In this document: one piece after another, positions 7,004 to 16,484 of the stretch
Position numbering within the stretch: the first letter of the stretch is position 1
Layout of the letters: every line of letters begins with the position of its first letter
Origin: a bacterium
GTDB taxonomy: Bacteria > Verrucomicrobiota > Kiritimatiellia > CAIKKV01 > CAITUY01
Assembly: GCA_037143175.1 (NCBI GenBank)
Contig: JBAWZF010000008.1
Location: forward strand, 1 to 64,000
Reading direction: 5' to 3'
Length of the DNA: 64,000 nt
Program-made: the position numbers and the translations under genes
Notes under the pieces: model-generated
Database searches by the model: none
Told to the model about the DNA's origin: nothing
Seen by the model: only the letters and a program-made list of their open reading frames with translations

Positions 7004-9685
7004 ATGATCAACAGACTCATATTGGCTTTAGTTCGAGGGCTCCTCAAGCTTCGTTATCGTGTCCGTGTGAAGGGGCTTGATGAGGTTGCCGCACGGGGGC
7101 AAGCCGGTATTCTATTTCTGCCAAATCATCCTGCGTTGATTGATCCAGTCATTCTCATGACGCAGCTCTATCCGCAGTTCCGGCCGCGGCCTCTGGCGGA
7201 TCAGGATCAGGTGAACCGGCCTGGAGTTCGTTGGTTTGCCGGGCAGATAAACGTTGTTACGATCCCTGATCCCGCTGTGTATGGGGACGCCAGTCGTAAA
7301 GCGGTGGCGGAAGGCGTTGAGAAATGTATTGAAGCACTGAAGAGCGGGAGCAATCTTCTGCTTTATCCGGCAGGTCACATTGCCCACCAACGGAGCGAAG
7401 ATTTGGCGGGAGCCAGTGCTGTGGAGACTATTCTCCAGCGACTTCCAGAGGTTCGTGTGATCCTGGTTCGGACGCGGGGACTGTGGGGCAGTTCGTTTAG
7501 CCGCGCCTACGGCATGGCACCAGCGGTGGGGAAAGTTATGAAGAAAGCCTTACGCTCACTCCTTGCCAATGGAGTCTTTTTCTCGCCGCGCCGTACTGTG
7601 GATATCGAGGTTTCAGAACCGGCTGACTTTCCTCGTACTGACGGGCGAGCCGTAATCAACCGCTATCTGGAAGGGGTTTACAATCAGGATCCCCCGTCCG
7701 CCTGGTATGTGCCCTATACCCGCTGGGAAAAGGACGCCGCCCATGAAATGCCGGAGCCCGCAAGTCAGGTAAGTCAGGCGGATATTGATGACGTCCCTGC
7801 GGCCACCCGTGATCTGGTGATCGGGCATCTTCAGAAATTGACTGGGCGTGCATCCATCCAGGTTGGGGATTCGCTATCGAGGGATTTGAATCTCGACAGC
7901 CTTTCCATTGTCGATCTGGGATTATGGGTGGAGTCGGAGTTTGGTTTCGCGGTGGGTGATTCAGCAGCCATTCAGACGGTGGGCGATCTTTTTCTTGCGG
8001 CCCGGGGTCATGTTGCGGCCCATGGTAAAGTGGAGCTCAAGCCGGTGCCCAAAGTCTGGTTTCCTGTGGGTGGGAGTCCCATCACCCCGAGGCCGGGACG
8101 TAGAGGTGTGAGTTTGCCGGAGGGGACGACCCTGGCCTCCGTCTTTCTTGCGCAAGCGGCACTAGGCCCGGATCGGGTGGTGTTGGCGGATCAGATTAGT
8201 GGCGTTAAAACCTATCGCGACATCATTACGGGGATTCTGGCATTGAAACCCCAGATCGAGCGGATCCCCGGCAAATATGTCGGGATTATGTTGCCCGCCT
8301 CTGCAGGAGCGGGAGTGCTTTATCTCGCCACCCTTTTTTCAGGGAAAGTTCCGGTGATGGTCAATTGGACGGTGGGGGTGCGGAATATGACGCATTCGCT
8401 GGACCTATTGGGCGTTACCGCGGTACTGACCTCCGGGCGGCTGGTTCGGAAAATCGAGTCTCAATCCGGTAGCCTGGGTGAATTGAAATCCCGATTCATA
8501 ATGTTGGAGCAATTGGGGACAAAGATCGGGAACGGCGACAAACTGCGGGCGTGGTTGGTTGCTAGGTTTGGCTGGCGCTCGAAACTTGCGGCGATTCAGG
8601 TTCAGGATACGGCTGTGGTGTTATTTACTAGCGGATCCGAGAGCACGCCCAAGGCGGTTCCTCTCACTCACGCGAACCTGTTGGCCAACATGCGGGATCT
8701 CTGTCAGATCTTCCAGTTCAGTTCGGACGACCGTCTGATTGGCATTCTTCCGCCATTTCATTCATTTGGATTGTCCTGCACGATGCTCCTCCCGCTTTGT
8801 AGCGGAATCCCGGTGGCCTATCATCCCAATCCCACCGAAGGAGCGATTCTGGTCCGGCTCATTGAGGCCTATCGGATCACGTTGCTGGTCGGAACCCCCA
8901 CTTTCCTAAATGGAATTCTGAGGGCGGTGGCTTCCTCTCCCCTGAAGGGAGAGGATCGAGGTGAGGGGGGGGATGTTCTCCGCTCATTGCGCGCCGTGAT
9001 CTCCGGTGCTGAGAAATGTCCGGAGCAGACCTATGATCTGGTCAAACGCCGATGGCCTCACATGAAACTGATTGAAGGTTATGGGATCACCGAGTGCTCG
9101 CCGGTGGTCGCGGCCAATGACGAGAATGATCCGAAGCCGGGGACTATAGGCCGAGTTCTGCCATCAGTGGATTACGCGATACAGGATATGGAAACCGGGC
9201 GATTCGCTCAGGGCGGGACGACTGGCTTGTTGCTGGTGCGGGGGGCCAGTATTTTTGGTGGTTACCTTAATTATGAAGGCCCTAGCCCTTTCGTGGAGTT
9301 TGATGGGAAACAATGGTACCGCACGGGTGATTTGGTAAGGCAGCAGGAGGACGGAACGCTGATCTTCTCTGGCCGATTAAAACGGTTCGTCAAGTTGGGC
9401 GGTGAAATGGTTTCCCTGCCTGCGATTGAAGAGGTACTGGTGCGTCACTATGGAACCCCGGCGGACGAGAAACCCATTCTGGCAGTGGAAGCCTCGCCGG
9501 TTGAACTGAATCCAGAATTGGTGCTCTTTACCATTCGCGATCTAGACCGGGAAGACGTCAATAATCGGATCAAGGAGGCTGGCCTTTCTCCTATTCATAA
9601 CATTCGAACGATTCGCAAAGTCGACGAGATTCCGGTGCTAGGGACGGGGAAGACAGATTATCGTGCATTGAAATCGCTATTATAA
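7004..9685 (+). CDS. PlsC acyltransferase / ACP / acyl-AMP ligase fusion (Aas-like)
   Basis: Three domains are fused in 893 residues. An N-terminal PlsC-type acyltransferase has NHPALID (His42, Asp47). A central acyl-carrier domain has LNLDSLS, with Ser299 as the phosphopantetheine site. A C-terminal adenylate-forming ligase has the P-loop TSGSESTPK near residue 542, then YGITECS and YRTGDL, and ends in GTGKTDYRAL. E. coli Aas joins only acyltransferase and ligase to reacylate lysophospholipids; here a carrier domain lies between them, so acyl groups could be loaded and transferred in cis. I chose the ATG at 7004. Residues about 644-656 (SPLKGEDRGEGG) are encoded by a hairpin repeat inserted in frame. 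Confidence 0.85.
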   Translation: MINRLILALVRGLLKLRYRVRVKGLDEVAARGQAGILFLPNHPALIDPVILMTQLYPQFRPRPLADQDQVNRPGVRWFAGQINVVTIPDPAVYGDASRKAVAEGVEKCIEALKSGSNLLLYPAGHIAHQRSEDLAGASAVETILQRLPEVRVILVRTRGLWGSSFSRAYGMAPAVGKVMKKALRSLLANGVFFSPRRTVDIEVSEPADFPRTDGRAVINRYLEGVYNQDPPSAWYVPYTRWEKDAAHEMPEPASQVSQADIDDVPAATRDLVIGHLQKLTGRASIQVGDSLSRDLNLDSLSIVDLGLWVESEFGFAVGDSAAIQTVGDLFLAARGHVAAHGKVELKPVPKVWFPVGGSPITPRPGRRGVSLPEGTTLASVFLAQAALGPDRVVLADQISGVKTYRDIITGILALKPQIERIPGKYVGIMLPASAGAGVLYLATLFSGKVPVMVNWTVGVRNMTHSLDLLGVTAVLTSGRLVRKIESQSGSLGELKSRFIMLEQLGTKIGNGDKLRAWLVARFGWRSKLAAIQVQDTAVVLFTSGSESTPKAVPLTHANLLANMRDLCQIFQFSSDDRLIGILPPFHSFGLSCTMLLPLCSGIPVAYHPNPTEGAILVRLIEAYRITLLVGTPTFLNGILRAVASSPLKGEDRGEGGDVLRSLRAVISGAEKCPEQTYDLVKRRWPHMKLIEGYGITECSPVVAANDENDPKPGTIGRVLPSVDYAIQDMETGRFAQGGTTGLLLVRGASIFGGYLNYEGPSPFVEFDGKQWYRTGDLVRQQEDGTLIFSGRLKRFVKLGGEMVSLPAIEEVLVRHYGTPADEKPILAVEASPVELNPELVLFTIRDLDREDVNNRIKEAGLSPIHNIRTIRKVDEIPVLGTGKTDYRALKSLL
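8934..8970. repeat. Dispersed hairpin repeat inserted in frame in the acyl ligase gene
   Basis: CCTCTCCC and GGGAGAGG form an 8-bp stem with a 5-nt loop (8934-8954), followed by GATCGAGGTGAGGGGGG. This CCTCTCCCY...GGTGAGGG type of sequence is a common intergenic repeat in many bacterial genomes. Here it is translated without breaking the frame. Confidence 0.65.
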
Positions 9686-9874
9686 GCATGCTTTGGCCCT
9701 GATGGACACAAACCGAAGAATGTCGCAAAAGTTTTTCGATTACGCATTCCTTTTTTTGACTAATACACTCCACACGCCTGGGCACCCTCTGGGCCACGAT
9801 GTGGAGCAGGCATGTGCCTAGTCGCCCTCTACGTACGTCCGAGGCCATACGGCAAAGCCGGGATTATCGGTCTC

Positions 9875-9924
9875 AAAACAAAAAAGAATCAGAAGACGGG
9901 ATTATCGGATCCTGTCTTCTGATT
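9875..9924 (-). terminator. Rho-independent terminator after clpX, probably bidirectional
   Basis: An 11-bp perfect stem, AATCAGAAGAC / GTCTTCTGATT (9887-9897 with 9914-9924), is followed on the minus strand by a T-rich tract (9886-9875). It lies 20 bp beyond the clpX stop. On the plus strand the downstream sequence is also T-rich, so it may stop the convergent acyl-ligase transcript. A 12-bp direct repeat, CGGGATTATCGG, lies at 9859-9870 and 9897-9908. Confidence 0.85.
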
Positions 9925-9944
9925 TCAGGTTTTCTTATTTCTCT

Positions 9945-11237
9945 CTATGCCACTGATTCCGCTACTGCATCCAATGAGACGCGCTGGGAAACGACCATAT
10001 TCTTGGTAACGTTGAACTCACGGACGTTGCCGCGTTTAGGAACCTCGAACATGACCTCCAGCATCAGATGCTCCAGGATTGCCCTGAGTCCACGTGCGCC
10101 CGTTCCTTTTTTGGCAGCGATGCGGGCGAGTTCTTTGAGACCTGCTTCGGCAAAGGTCAACTTGACGTCTTCCATCGCCATCAGCTTCTGATATTGGCGA
10201 ATCATTGAGTTCTTGGGCTCCACCAACACCCGCACCAGATCCTCCTCCGTCAGAGCGTTCAGCATGGTGACGATGGGGAGACGGCCAATAAATTCAGGAA
10301 TCAAGCCGTATCGCATCAGATCTTCCGGTTCAATCCGGATGCTGATCTGTTCCGCTGCACTTTTCTTTTCGGGTTCCCCGAAGCCAAGTGTTTGCTTATG
10401 CTGACGACGTCGGAGGATATCATCCATTCCTACAAAGGCGCCGCCGCAGATGAAGAGGATGTGCTCGGTATTGATTTTGAGGTATTCCTGCTGGGGGTGT
10501 TTTCGTCCGCCACCTGGAGGAACACTGGCCATTGTGCCTTCGACAATTTTCAGAAGAGCTTGCTGGACGCCTTCGCCGGAAACGTCCCGGGTAATGGAAA
10601 CATTTTCAGTTTTACGGGCGATCTTGTCGATTTCGTCAATATAGATGATGCCACGCTCAGCCCGGGCAATGTCGCCATCTGCGGCTTGGATCAGGCGCAG
10701 AAGGACATTTTCAACATCTTCGCCGACATAACCCGCCTCGGTCAAGGTGGTGGCGTCGGAAATGCTGAAGGGGACGTCGAGACATTTTGCCAGGGTTCGG
10801 GCGAGCAACGTTTTTCCAGTTCCCGTAGGCCCAATCATCAGGATGTTGCTTTTTTCAATCTCAACATCCTTGTAGATTTTCTGTGCCTCAACATGAGAGG
10901 TCTGTTGATGGCGTTTGTAGTGATTATGAACCGCTACTGACAACACCTTTTTTGTGTGATCCTGGCCAATGACATACTGATTGAGATAATCATAGATCTC
11001 GTGCGGCTTCGGGATTTTTAAAGGTGGTAGCAGCTTCTCTTTCTTGGGGGCGGGAGCGGCGGCCGTGGCGGCTTCGGGCTTGCCATCCTTGCCGCTTTTG
11101 TCAAACATCTCCTGGCTGAGTTTTGAGCAACTCTGGCAGATGAAGACATCGTTGGGGCCGGCAAGCAGATTGCCCACGTCCCGCGTGCTGCGACCGCAGA
11201 ATGAACATCCGGGTTCAATGTTTTTGGATTTAGCCAT
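9945..11237 (-). CDS. clpX: ATP-dependent Clp protease, ATP-binding subunit ClpX
   Basis: A 430-residue AAA+ unfoldase. The N-terminal C4 zinc domain reads CSFCGRS...CQSC and dimerises or binds adaptors. The Walker A motif is GPTGTGKT, Walker B is [11 protein letters not shown], and the pore loop is GYVGEDV. ClpX unfolds tagged proteins and feeds them to ClpP. The start is the ATG at 11237 ([13 protein letters not shown]); longer upstream reading frames overlap clpP and have no family support. It lies 7 bp downstream of clpP and ends the operon at a strong terminator. Confidence 0.97.
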   Translation of the reverse strand: MAKSKNIEPGCSFCGRSTRDVGNLLAGPNDVFICQSCSKLSQEMFDKSGKDGKPEAATAAAPAPKKEKLLPPLKIPKPHEIYDYLNQYVIGQDHTKKVLSVAVHNHYKRHQQTSHVEAQKIYKDVEIEKSNILMIGPTGTGKTLLARTLAKCLDVPFSISDATTLTEAGYVGEDVENVLLRLIQAADGDIARAERGIIYIDEIDKIARKTENVSITRDVSGEGVQQALLKIVEGTMASVPPGGGRKHPQQEYLKINTEHILFICGGAFVGMDDILRRRQHKQTLGFGEPEKKSAAEQISIRIEPEDLMRYGLIPEFIGRLPIVTMLNALTEEDLVRVLVEPKNSMIRQYQKLMAMEDVKLTFAEAGLKELARIAAKKGTGARGLRAILEHLMLEVMFEVPKRGNVREFNVTKNMVVSQRVSLDAVAESVA

Positions 11238-11244
11238 ACAGACT

Positions 11245-11865
11245 TCAGCTTTTCTTTGTACTCGATTTAACGTTTTTGACCAGAACCGAGTCAACCAGTC
11301 CGTAAGTGCAGGCCTCCTCTGCCGACATGAAGAAATCCCGGTCAGAGTCCTTGACAATAATGTCCAGCGACTTGCCGGTATGGAAGGCCAGAATATCATT
11401 CAGGCGATCCCTCAGGCGGAGGATTTCCTTTGCCTGAATACTGATATCGGTGGCCTGGCCCTGGGCACCGCCCCAGGGTTGATGGATCATGATGCGGGCA
11501 TTGGGCAGGGCAAAGCGTTTACCCTTGGCGCCTGCGGTCAGCAGAATCGCGCCCATGCTGGCCGCCTGGCCCATGCAATAGGTGGCGACATCACACTTCA
11601 GGAACTGCATCGTGTCGTAGATGGCCATTCCTGCAGTGACTGATCCACCCGGCGAATTGATGTAAAGACTGATATCCTTTTCGGCATCTTCACTTTGCAG
11701 GAAAAGCATTTGGGCGATGATCAGACTGGCTGAATCATCGTCGATGCCACTTCCAATAAAAATGATGCGATCTTTCAGCAGGCGTGAATAGATGTCGTAA
11801 GCCCGTTCGCCGCGACCCGTCTGTTCGACGACCATCGGCACCAGCATTTGATGAGTTGTTTGCAT
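11245..11865 (-). CDS. clpP: ATP-dependent Clp protease proteolytic subunit
   Basis: A 206-residue serine protease that assembles into the two-ring ClpP chamber. The catalytic triad is visible: Ser103 in MGQAASMGA, His128 in IMIHQPWGG and Asp177 in DSDRDFFM, with the normal spacing. It sits between trigger factor (8 bp upstream) and clpX (7 bp downstream), the classical tig-clpP-clpX order that links folding of nascent chains to protein turnover. Confidence 0.97.
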   Translation of the reverse strand: MQTTHQMLVPMVVEQTGRGERAYDIYSRLLKDRIIFIGSGIDDDSASLIIAQMLFLQSEDAEKDISLYINSPGGSVTAGMAIYDTMQFLKCDVATYCMGQAASMGAILLTAGAKGKRFALPNARIMIHQPWGGAQGQATDISIQAKEILRLRDRLNDILAFHTGKSLDIIVKDSDRDFFMSAEEACTYGLVDSVLVKNVKSSTKKS

Positions 11866-11873
11866 GTTGAGTT

Positions 11874-13190
11874 TTAGCCTTCCGGGGTGATGGTGGCTGC
11901 CGCATGCAGGAGATCTACGGCCTTTTCAAGGCGCAGGTTCCGGCGGAGCGTTTCCATGGCGCCACGTTTTTCCATGTCGGCCTTCAGCTTTTCAGGGCTT
12001 TGTCCGTATTGGGTAACCATTTCGTTAAAGCGTTTTTCCATATCGGCTTCAGAAACGGTGATTTTCTCATCATCCGCGATGCGGGTGAGAATGTAGTTCA
12101 CTTTAACGCGTTCTGAGGACGATTGTGCGGCCCGATTGAAGATATCTTCGCGATGCAACTCAATGTCATCTTTGCTAACGCCGCGGCGCATGTTTTCCTG
12201 AACCACGTCCTGGATAATATGGCGGGCCTCTTCCTCAACCAGCGATTGGGGCAAGTCGGTGAGTGGAGTATGTTCCATGACCCACTTGACGATTTCGTCC
12301 TTTTGGCGGTTGGCCTCAGTCAGTTTGGCGGTAGCCAGCAGGTTCTCTTGAATCTTTACCCGTAAGTCGGCGACAGAATCAGCCCCGACCGTCTTGGCGA
12401 AGTCATCAGTCAGCTCAGGGGATTTCCGTTCCCGGATGCCCTTGGCGGTGATGGTATAGAGTGCAGACTTGCCGGCCACGGACTTGGCGCGATAATCGGC
12501 AGGGAAGTTGATGGTGACCTCGCGAGTCTGACCGACTTCAATGCCTTCGATCAGGGCTTTAATACCGGGTAAGAACTCAGGCATTTTTTCCGAAAGCAAT
12601 ACCCAGAAATCCTTGCCCTGAGCCAATTCGGTGCGATCCGGGGCGACTTCGCTCATAGGCTTTCCTCCGTCGCAGGTGCCGCTGTAGTCAATTTCCACGA
12701 CATCTTCCTTCTGAGCCGCCCGGCCAGTGACCACTTCAAAGTGGGCGCTACGGTCGCGGATGCTGGTAAGCACCTGCTCAATGTCCTCTTCCTTGACTTC
12801 AACTTTAAGGCTTGAGACCGCAATGCCCTTATAGGGGGGGAGGGCGAAATCAGGAACCAGATCCACGGTGACCTTAAATGTCAGGGGAAGCTGTTTGGCA
12901 ATCTGAACATCACTGACATCCACTACGGCGACAGGGTTGAGATTTTCCTGCTTGAGTGCTGTCTGGTAGGCCATGGGAACCAGTCGTTCGCGGGTTTCTT
13001 CAAGGGCGTCCTTTGAAAACTGCTTCTCGACAATTGCCGCCGGGGCTTTTCCCTGCCGGAAGCCGGGGATCCTGGCTCGTGCGGCAATGGACTTGATGAC
13101 TTGCTGATATTCGGTTGTCACTTGTTCTGTCGGGACTTCAATGCGCAAAGATTTACGGCAGGGCCCGATTTGTTCAACTATTACTTTCAT
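11874..13190 (-). CDS. tig: Trigger factor, ribosome-associated chaperone
   Basis: A 438-residue trigger factor with the ribosome-binding N-domain, including the signature [14 protein letters not shown], then a central FKBP-like peptidyl-prolyl isomerase domain (about residues 150-245), and a long helical C-terminal chaperone domain. It binds near the peptide exit tunnel and shields nascent chains. It lies 19 bp after rho and just before clpP, so it is part of the coaE-rho-tig-clpP-clpX string. Confidence 0.96.
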   Translation of the reverse strand: MKVIVEQIGPCRKSLRIEVPTEQVTTEYQQVIKSIAARARIPGFRQGKAPAAIVEKQFSKDALEETRERLVPMAYQTALKQENLNPVAVVDVSDVQIAKQLPLTFKVTVDLVPDFALPPYKGIAVSSLKVEVKEEDIEQVLTSIRDRSAHFEVVTGRAAQKEDVVEIDYSGTCDGGKPMSEVAPDRTELAQGKDFWVLLSEKMPEFLPGIKALIEGIEVGQTREVTINFPADYRAKSVAGKSALYTITAKGIRERKSPELTDDFAKTVGADSVADLRVKIQENLLATAKLTEANRQKDEIVKWVMEHTPLTDLPQSLVEEEARHIIQDVVQENMRRGVSKDDIELHREDIFNRAAQSSSERVKVNYILTRIADDEKITVSEADMEKRFNEMVTQYGQSPEKLKADMEKRGAMETLRRNLRLEKAVDLLHAAATITPEG

Positions 13191-13209
13191 AAGTATTCTC
13201 TATTCTCCC

Positions 13210-14802
13210 TTATTCTTTCATTGCCATCAGAAATTCGGCATTACTCTTTGTTTTCTTCAATTTATTTACAATCAATTCCATCGACTCCACCGGTTGGAGG
13301 CCGTTGACAGCACGACGCAAAATCCAGATCTTACTCAGCTCATCGGGATGGAGCAAGAGTTCCTCTTTGCGGGTACCCGATTTTTCCACATTGATAGCCG
13401 GGAAGATGCGCTTGTCTACCAGGGTTCGATCCAGGCAGAGTTCCATGTTGCCGGTACCCTTGAACTCTTCAAAGATCACCTCGTCCATGCGGCTTCCGGT
13501 ATCCACCAGGGCTGTGGCGATAATGGTCAGGCTTCCGCCGTGCTCAATATTGCGGGCGGCCCCGAAGAAACGCTTGGGTTTGTGCAGGGCGTTGGCATCC
13601 ACACCACCCGAGAGGATTTTCCCGCTATGGGGCTGTAGCGTATTGTAGGCACGCGCTAAACGCGTGATACTATCGAGCAGGATGCAGACATCCTTGCCGC
13701 ATTCCACCATACGCTTGGCCATCTCGATCACCATTTCGGCGACTTGGACATGCCGCTCTGGCGGCTCATCGAAGGTCGAACTGAGCACGTGCGCCTTGGT
13801 GGTACGCTCCATGTCCGTGACCTCCTCGGGGCGCTCGTCGATGAGCAGGATGATCAGGTAAGCCTCGGGATGATTGGTCGAGATACTGTTGGCAATTTTC
13901 TGGAGAAGCACCGTTTTACCGGTTCGGGGCGGTGCGACGATCAGGCCGCGCTGACCCATGCCGATGGGGGTAAAGAGATCCATGACGCGCATGGAGACTT
14001 CGCTGGGTTCCCGTTCCAGAATGAACCGGCGATCCGGGAAAAGCGGGGTCAGATTCTCGAAAGGAACCTTGCCCTTTGACTTTTCGGGTTCACCGAGATT
14101 GATCGTGTCCACCTTGACCAGGGCAAAAAAACGTTCTTTGTCTTTTGGCGCCCGGATTTCGCCTGCTACCAGATCGCCGGTTCGCAGGGCGAAGCGGCGG
14201 ATTTGGGAGGGAGAAACATAGATATCTTCGGGGCAGGGCAGGTAATTGTAATACGGTGAGCGGAGGAATCCGAAGCCATCGGGCAGGATTTCCAGTACGC
14301 CTTTCCCGTGCAGGGTCCCATTCAGGCGGCCGTTGGCCTTCATGATCTCAAAGATCAATTCATGCTTTCTCAGGGCGCCCAAATCAATGAGCCCGTAAGT
14401 TTCTGCCATGAGGTGCAGCTCGGGGACTGGCCGCAATTGAAGATCTGAAAGATTCAGGGATTGAGGAGTTCCTTGTTGGCGGGGAGCCGATGGGGGATGC
14501 CCGGCGCCCGTATCCGGCATGGAATGTCCATCCATCGATGGCTGGGGGGCTATGGTTGGCTGATATTCACCCGTTGTGAGGGGCAGGGACGCTTGCTCTT
14601 GAGGGGCCATTGGGCCATTGTTCTGCGGAGGGGGCAGGTGTTGTGGCGGCCGATCAATCATCATGTCCGGATTCGGGGGCCGTCTATGTTGGGGCCGTCC
14701 ACCACGACTGCGATGTCCGCCGCCTCCCCGGCGACGATCCGGTCTTCCTGGATCTGGTCTACCTGAGTCTGGTCTGCCTAAATTCGGTTGTCTATCGTCC
14801 AT
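13210..14802 (-). CDS. rho: Transcription termination factor Rho with long N-terminal extension
   Basis: A 530-residue Rho. The Rho_N domain begins near residue 117 (LNLSDLQ). An RNA-binding OB fold follows ([13 protein letters not shown]), then the RecA-like ATPase with Walker A APPRTGKT (290-297) and [12 protein letters not shown]. Residues 1-115 form an Arg/Gly/Pro-rich low-complexity leader, with early repeats of the type [14 protein letters not shown], which E. coli Rho lacks. Such leaders in other Rho proteins add RNA affinity or phase behaviour; this is inference here. Two bp separate it from coaE. Confidence 0.96.
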   Translation of the reverse strand: MDDRQPNLGRPDSGRPDPGRPDRRRGGGGHRSRGGRPQHRRPPNPDMMIDRPPQHLPPPQNNGPMAPQEQASLPLTTGEYQPTIAPQPSMDGHSMPDTGAGHPPSAPRQQGTPQSLNLSDLQLRPVPELHLMAETYGLIDLGALRKHELIFEIMKANGRLNGTLHGKGVLEILPDGFGFLRSPYYNYLPCPEDIYVSPSQIRRFALRTGDLVAGEIRAPKDKERFFALVKVDTINLGEPEKSKGKVPFENLTPLFPDRRFILEREPSEVSMRVMDLFTPIGMGQRGLIVAPPRTGKTVLLQKIANSISTNHPEAYLIILLIDERPEEVTDMERTTKAHVLSSTFDEPPERHVQVAEMVIEMAKRMVECGKDVCILLDSITRLARAYNTLQPHSGKILSGGVDANALHKPKRFFGAARNIEHGGSLTIIATALVDTGSRMDEVIFEEFKGTGNMELCLDRTLVDKRIFPAINVEKSGTRKEELLLHPDELSKIWILRRAVNGLQPVESMELIVNKLKKTKSNAEFLMAMKE

Positions 14803-14804
14803 AA

Positions 14805-15395
14805 TTACTCTCCGCGGATTCCCCGCAATACCTGATTTACCTGCTTTTCCAACAATGACTTACTTCCGCAATTATAAATAACATAATCGGCGCGCTCGAG
14901 TTTCTCGGCCTGACTCATTTGTGCCCCGATTCTGGCCCGGGCGTCCTCCAATGAAAGCCCCCGTTCTGTAAGTCTCCGGAGTTGGTCTGCCTCCGGTGCC
15001 CCTACACAAATAACAACATCCCACGCCGCCTGCGCATCGATTTCGTATAGCAATGGAATGATGGCGACCGCACGATCTGAAGCTGCCGCCTGGGTGGCCA
15101 TCCATTCATCCAGTCGCTTCAGGATCACAGGATGCGTCAAATTATTAATTTGGGCCCGTTTTACAGGGTCAGTAAAAACTTTTCGTCCAAGTTTTTGCCG
15201 GTCAATATGACCATCCGATCCAACAATTTCAGTTCCGAATTCCTTAATCAAAGCCGCTCCGATGGCTGTATCCTGCTCCAGCACTGCATGGCCTATTTCG
15301 TCCGTATCACACACGGGTATCCCCTGTGCCTGCATCATCTCTCCGGTCAAACTTTTCCCACACGCGATTCCGCCGGTTAATGCAATCTTGATCAT
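14805..15395 (-). CDS. coaE: Dephospho-CoA kinase
   Basis: A 196-residue P-loop kinase that catalyses the last step of coenzyme A synthesis, phosphorylating dephospho-CoA at the 3'-hydroxyl. The P-loop reads [10 protein letters not shown] (7-16), followed by the family-typical CDTDEIGH and a lid region with the [16 protein letters not shown] stretch. It is the first gene of the string leading into rho, tig, clpP and clpX. The 108 bp upstream should hold the operon promoter, but I could not pick a convincing pair of hexamers. Confidence 0.95.
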   Translation of the reverse strand: MIKIALTGGIACGKSLTGEMMQAQGIPVCDTDEIGHAVLEQDTAIGAALIKEFGTEIVGSDGHIDRQKLGRKVFTDPVKRAQINNLTHPVILKRLDEWMATQAAASDRAVAIIPLLYEIDAQAAWDVVICVGAPEADQLRRLTERGLSLEDARARIGAQMSQAEKLERADYVIYNCGSKSLLEKQVNQVLRGIRGE

Positions 15396-15503
15396 AGAGA
15401 GGGAAGATGTGGAGTAGGTTGTGCCGCAACAAAGGGAATCGGTTAAGATTCAGAAAAGTGTTGGTGTTCTATGATATTACGGGGGGTAACGTCAATAAAA
15501 TAG

Positions 15504-16484
15504 TTATGGGCTGTTAGGGGGCCCCTTGAGATGTTTTCCGGTGGCGATGTCATGAATTGTGTAAAAATTCACTTTGGAGGCAGCATATTCCATCAGGATT
15601 TGAAAATCCGAAAGGCGGGTGCTGTAGGCTTCACCTATCAGGAATTGGGCGCCTGGTCGCGTGTTGGTTGTTAAATCCGCCCGGTCCACCTCAATGATTT
15701 TACCCGTTACTTTGCAGATGTTGAAGTAGTCAACACTGGCTCGGCGACTGATGTCGGGGGCCAGCACCAAATCGGTGCCTTTGGGGAGCGTGACCTCCGC
15801 GACAGCGGTAAGTGTGGTGCTGGTGACGGAAACTACGGTGCCGGTGACAAAACTACTGTCTGGCAGAATACGGTGCCCGTAGAGAAAAAGGATCAGATTC
15901 CGTTCGGCGGCCATATCGATCCATTGTTTGAGCAAATCTGGCGGCACATAATGGGCCATGTCGATGGCCGTGCCAGGGATGGATTGATTGGCGCTTAAGC
16001 CACTGGCCAGCGAGAGCCGTTCGGAGCGGCGATAGGTTTCAATCAGCGGGGATACGGCTTCTGCCAATTTTTTATCGAACGCATTGAAGGGAAATACCAG
16101 GGATTGGATATTCAGCCCCAGCGCCCGGAGTTCACTGATCGATTTGGTGAGTTCCTCGTTCATCCAGCGATCCAGTCCATTCTTTCGAACATAGGCTGGG
16201 GCGTTCAGGTGATGCCAGGTGTGGGTGCCAATCTCCCAATCGTAGGTGTTTTGAAGGGAGAGGAGGTCTTCAGTGGTGATGCGTCCGCTGCGCAAGTTTT
16301 GATTATTAACAAAGCAGGTCGCGACCCCTCCGGCTTTTTTCATCTCCGGGGCGATGACGGTGGCCCAACTCGACCAGCCATCGTCAAACTGAAGTACCAG
16401 CCCGCCTTGTTTGTTAGCGCCTTGGGCAACTCCGGCAAAAAAGAGGACACATAAAAGAATAAATGATGTGGTGGCTCTACTCAT
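15504..16484 (-). CDS. Secreted NodB-type polysaccharide deacetylase
   Basis: A 326-residue protein with a signal peptide (LLCVLFFAGVAQGA) and a NodB homology domain. The metal and catalytic motifs are present: FDDG with Asp34/Asp35 and the HxxxH metal site THTWHH (His88, His92). It therefore looks catalytically competent, unlike the two degenerate deacetylase-like proteins near 30-35 kb. It overlaps the upstream GHL10 lipoprotein gene by 8 bp and probably acts with it on an extracytoplasmic glycan. The C-terminal part, about residues 200-270, looks like a small beta-rich domain of unknown role. Confidence 0.82.
   Translation of the reverse strand: MSRATTSFILLCVLFFAGVAQGANKQGGLVLQFDDGWSSWATVIAPEMKKAGGVATCFVNNQNLRSGRITTEDLLSLQNTYDWEIGTHTWHHLNAPAYVRKNGLDRWMNEELTKSISELRALGLNIQSLVFPFNAFDKKLAEAVSPLIETYRRSERLSLASGLSANQSIPGTAIDMAHYVPPDLLKQWIDMAAERNLILFLYGHRILPDSSFVTGTVVSVTSTTLTAVAEVTLPKGTDLVLAPDISRRASVDYFNICKVTGKIIEVDRADLTTNTRPGAQFLIGEAYSTRLSDFQILMEYAASKVNFYTIHDIATGKHLKGPPNSP

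Noticed and set aside
11238-11399. N-terminal extension of ClpX
   Set aside because: The extension overlaps clpP in another frame and its residues do not resemble ClpX; the ATG at 11237 gives the normal zinc-domain start.
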